The notes under the pieces: generated by a model
Database searches by the model: none
What the model was told of the DNA's origin: nothing
The model's input: only the letters and a program-made list of their open reading frames with translations
In this document: positions 61,243 through 64,000 of the stretch, in pieces
How the letters are laid out: the number at the start of each line of letters is the position of its first letter
Position numbering within the stretch: position 1 is the stretch's first letter
Position numbers and translations under genes: made by a program
Source: Neodiprion pinetum
Lineage: Eukaryota; Arthropoda; Insecta; Hymenoptera; Diprionidae
Assembly (NCBI RefSeq): GCF_021155775.2
Contig: NC_060238.1
Coordinates: 643,001-707,000, forward strand
Direction: 5' to 3'
DNA length: 64,000 nt

Positions 61243-62899
61243 ACTAGTACAGTGATTTATGTTGCAATTGAGAACCATCGATCACGCGAGGTTAGCGTAT
61301 ATAACATCTATCATAGCCGCGCCTAATGAATCACCGCGTCAAGGTATATTTTTATCGGTGCTTTACCGGGGGCTCCATCCGCGCATACGGCTGTACAGGC
61401 AAAGTAATGCAAGGGCGGCCGAGTTGAAAGCATTTTGTATAACAGGTTCGAGAACGGAGAGTGCGAAAAAACTGCAGAATTTAAGAAAGGTGAAACAATT
61501 GCGATGCATCGCGATGTTGAGTGCATATTTTAGTGCGTCATTTTGGGTTGAGGTACGATAATATGGCGTGCCGTGGAACGTGTCGCCTTTATTCCACTCG
61601 GCAGATGCCTCCCATCGATCACCTATAACACCCAGCTCTCGCATGATCGGAGATTGAAAATTGTTTTGTACGCGAAGCGCGAAAGCCAGGTAATACCTGG
61701 AATAAATTTCGTTATACGCAGCGGTATGCAAAGCCAGGCATACGTATAGTCACCGACTCGAATATATCATACCCGTGCACGCAAAGTTCTCCGACGCTCC
61801 TTATCGTATCCCCGCACCGCATTCGTTGTTGGATCTGACTCCGCGACTCGCGTTCTCTGTTCATAACGACGAAAAGGTAGATAAAGAAATGAGCAAATAC
61901 CGCTGCGCGGTTGAAAAAAAAAATTATGTATACATTTCAATTACAGCGATGGGGATTCCGCGAGGTGCGACAAGACCCTTGTGCAGCAGCGCGAAATGAA
62001 ATTGCGAGGCAAACCTCGCGGGGTGGATTATTATAGGGTGCAGGTCTAATTTAGAATTAATTAAAAAAGCGTCAGTTTTAGAAACTTGGTATATAAATTC
62101 GGCTGTGTACGTGCCGCTGACTCGGATGTATTTTTAGCACAGGGAAACTCGATTCCTGCAGGCTGTCGGATCGTGACTCGTGCAACACGCTTGCTTTTTC
62201 TCCTCGAACAGTTGCAGTAAGCACGTAATTTTTCTGGCACCCCGGTATATCGGGTCGCCTCCCTTTTCTCTCCGGCTCCGGGCGAAATTTTTAACGGTGC
62301 CATTTCGGGCAGCCGGTGACGCCTGGCGTAATTACCGCGGGAACGATTACAATCAGGCCAGGTCGCTCCCAACGGCGTGCGACTGCACACAGCTGTGGCG
62401 GACGAGGTGGAGGAGAGCTAGGAACGCGACGTGCTCGAGGCCTGGAAAATGCACTCCATTTGCGAGTCGACGTGAATAATTACAGTTACGATCAGCGCGT
62501 GAGACAGTGCATCGAGGGGTTATTCGCTCTTGAGTGTACTCGCTTCTTAACTACTCGTCGCCGACGAGTGTCGGCAAGTCTTTGGACAGATAGGCAAATC
62601 AAGTTAAATAAGGTGGTCGAGAAGCGAGTATACTCGGGAGTGAATAGCCCCTCGCAGTGCACACACACGCGCGTCGACTCACCCTCGCGGAGTATCCTCT
62701 CCTCGTCTCCGTGCGTGCACTGCCCAAACTTCGCGTCACGAGGATACGCTAAACGCCACGGATGACGAGCCAGCGTGCGCCGGAGTGCAGTATAAACGCT
62801 ATTATTTGACCACTCTCCCGTCGCCTAAATCAATATTGTTCGCGGTCCCCGTCCGCCTCCTTTCAATCCGCTTCTCTCTCTCTTACTCTCTCTCTGCAC

Positions 62900-62932
<33 letters not shown>
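62900..62932. repeat. (AT)n/(CA)n microsatellite
   Basis: Twelve AT units followed by CA units. Confidence 0.95.
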
Positions 62933-63221
62933 TGTCTTTACATACACGCCCTCCCTTCCCCTCTCAGCCGCGAGAAACTGCACCTTGATCATCGGCTTCT
63001 TCGCCACCCTGCATGCATTAACGTTTGCCGTGCCCCCGTGGTGTTTATTATGTATATTCGAAAGACTGCAGCAGGTACTCGAAAGACACCCTCGACCGAG
63101 TCCTGGATTAATATTTTCGTAGGAGGGTGGAGAGCCGCAGCTCCCGACTCGGGGCGAATAGGTAGACCGGAGGACCCGGGAAACTCGAGCCGGGTACCTG
63201 CCGAACTGTAATCAAAGAATC

Positions 63222-63572
63222 ATGGCTACCCCGAGAGCCGGCAACCCAATCTTTCCGTTATACCCCGTTCAACCGATACTCGAACGAACCGAACGAACCG
63301 AACGAGAAGCCGTCGTCGATCAAATTTGCGGTCGTTACCGGGGGAGATTTCGATTCGATTGTCGTCGGTCATTAGGGTGGTTAAAATCGGAAATTAAAAT
63401 GAAAAGAAACAGAAGGAGAGGAAAAAGGAAAACGACAAGAGCTCCTCGAGGACTTTTCAAGGAGTTGCGACGAGGGCCTGTGCATGCATGGTCAGCCGCT
63501 TCGCTACGGGCCAGAACCGCGGTTAATGGGATAGCTGAGAGTTGGTCGGTATCGGGCGCGGCGGGGCGGTGA
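63222..63572 (+). CDS. ATG-initiated frame of 116 codons, doubtful
   Basis: Starts MATPRAGNPIFPLYPVQPIL with G at +4 and ends in TGA. A short GAACC repeat gives ERTERTERE, followed by a very basic stretch (KMKRNRRRGKRKTTR). No family, signal peptide or splice evidence. Confidence 0.12.
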   Translation: MATPRAGNPIFPLYPVQPILERTERTEREAVVDQICGRYRGRFRFDCRRSLGWLKSEIKMKRNRRRGKRKTTRAPRGLFKELRRGPVHAWSAASLRARTAVNGIAESWSVSGAAGR

Positions 63573-64000
63573 GGGGAGGGGAAAAAAGGAGAAGAACCAA
63601 CAGTCGGGGATTCATGCCAGCCATTAATTCATCCGCGTAGTCCGGGGCCTCTTCTTCGCACAGATTCTTGCGCCGTGTTCGCGCCGCAAGGCCTCCGTCA
63701 ATGCCAGGGGTATGAGAGTGAGTGGCGGTCGCTGCTTCGTCGAGCCGCCTTCTTCGCTCACCGCGTGCCGCCCTTATAGCCCTATGTATAGTATGTACTC
63801 GACCTACCTATGTAACACCCCCTGTCCTCTATCGCGGAGTTGGCAGAGTCCTTCGTTTCGCCTTCGAATATCCTACAGCGCGAATATTACTTGTGTACGT
63901 TGACGCGAAGGCGCTCTCACGCACCGCGCGTGTGGGTATAACACGCACGTGTATGTGAAAGCCTGCGTCACCAACGAAACGACGTGACGGAGGATCGGCT

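Larger units (their letters stand above)
61243..64000. other. No recognisable gene beyond a weak frame at 63222
   Basis: The stretch includes a nine-base inverted repeat (61958-61966 with 62013-62021), a TA/CA tract (62900-62932), and a CGAAC/GAAC run (63281-63305). No tRNA or other RNA gene seen. Confidence 0.5.

Overview
The window looks like animal nuclear DNA, most likely from an arthropod and possibly a hymenopteran such as a sawfly or wasp. This is an inference from composition: CpG is abundant rather than depleted, there are very long GA/TC tracts, TA/CA tracts, and dozens of short GTAGGTA/TACCTAC and TATACGTATA-type words. Nothing is bacterial, viral or organellar: there are no operons, rRNA or tRNA genes, or CRISPR array, and I saw no transposase, reverse transcriptase or other protein family I can name. 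The two longest open frames that might impress at first sight (around 4.3-4.8 kb and 18.0-18.6 kb) are only translations of the dinucleotide tracts.

The window is best read as gene-poor intergenic or intronic sequence. It may hold fragments of lineage-specific or poorly conserved genes. I looked for exons by eye, combining open frames, ATGs, pyrimidine-tract/AG acceptors, GT donors and agreement of reading frame across short introns. The best candidate is a two-exon model at 15031-15524 (+): it has an ATG preceded by an in-frame stop, a signal-peptide-like N-terminus, a 116-base intron that joins in frame, and four cysteines. Next are a four-exon chain at 43837-45756 (+), which contains a 47-base exon with excellent splice signals on both sides, and a two-exon start at 3081-3438 (+). 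Several single ATG-initiated frames of 144-230 codons lie on the minus strand (21.9-22.4, 30.9-31.3, 32.5-33.0, 35.8-36.5 and 50.0-50.6 kb). None has a recognised domain. In 64 kb of roughly 50% GC DNA, some of these models must arise by chance, so the confidences are low.

Layout. 0-3 kb: no gene, with a perfect 20-base palindrome. 3-4 kb: candidate spliced transcript. 4.36-4.57 kb: 216-base GA tract followed by a TATA-like box. 6-8 kb: two candidate exon groups. 8-13.7 kb: mostly featureless apart from a long frame at 9.1-9.6 kb. 13.7-18 kb: the densest cluster of plausible exons. 18.3-18.46 kb: 155-base pure TC tract, opposite in orientation to the GA tract. 18.8-18.92 kb: long foldback (hairpin) sequence. 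19-28 kb: sparse. 28.6-36.5 kb: scattered exon-like frames on both strands. 36.5-41.8 kb: essentially empty. 41.8-47.8 kb: second cluster of exon-like features. 48-64 kb: simple repeats, poly-G, and a few weak candidates. I could not establish how any of these genes would work together.
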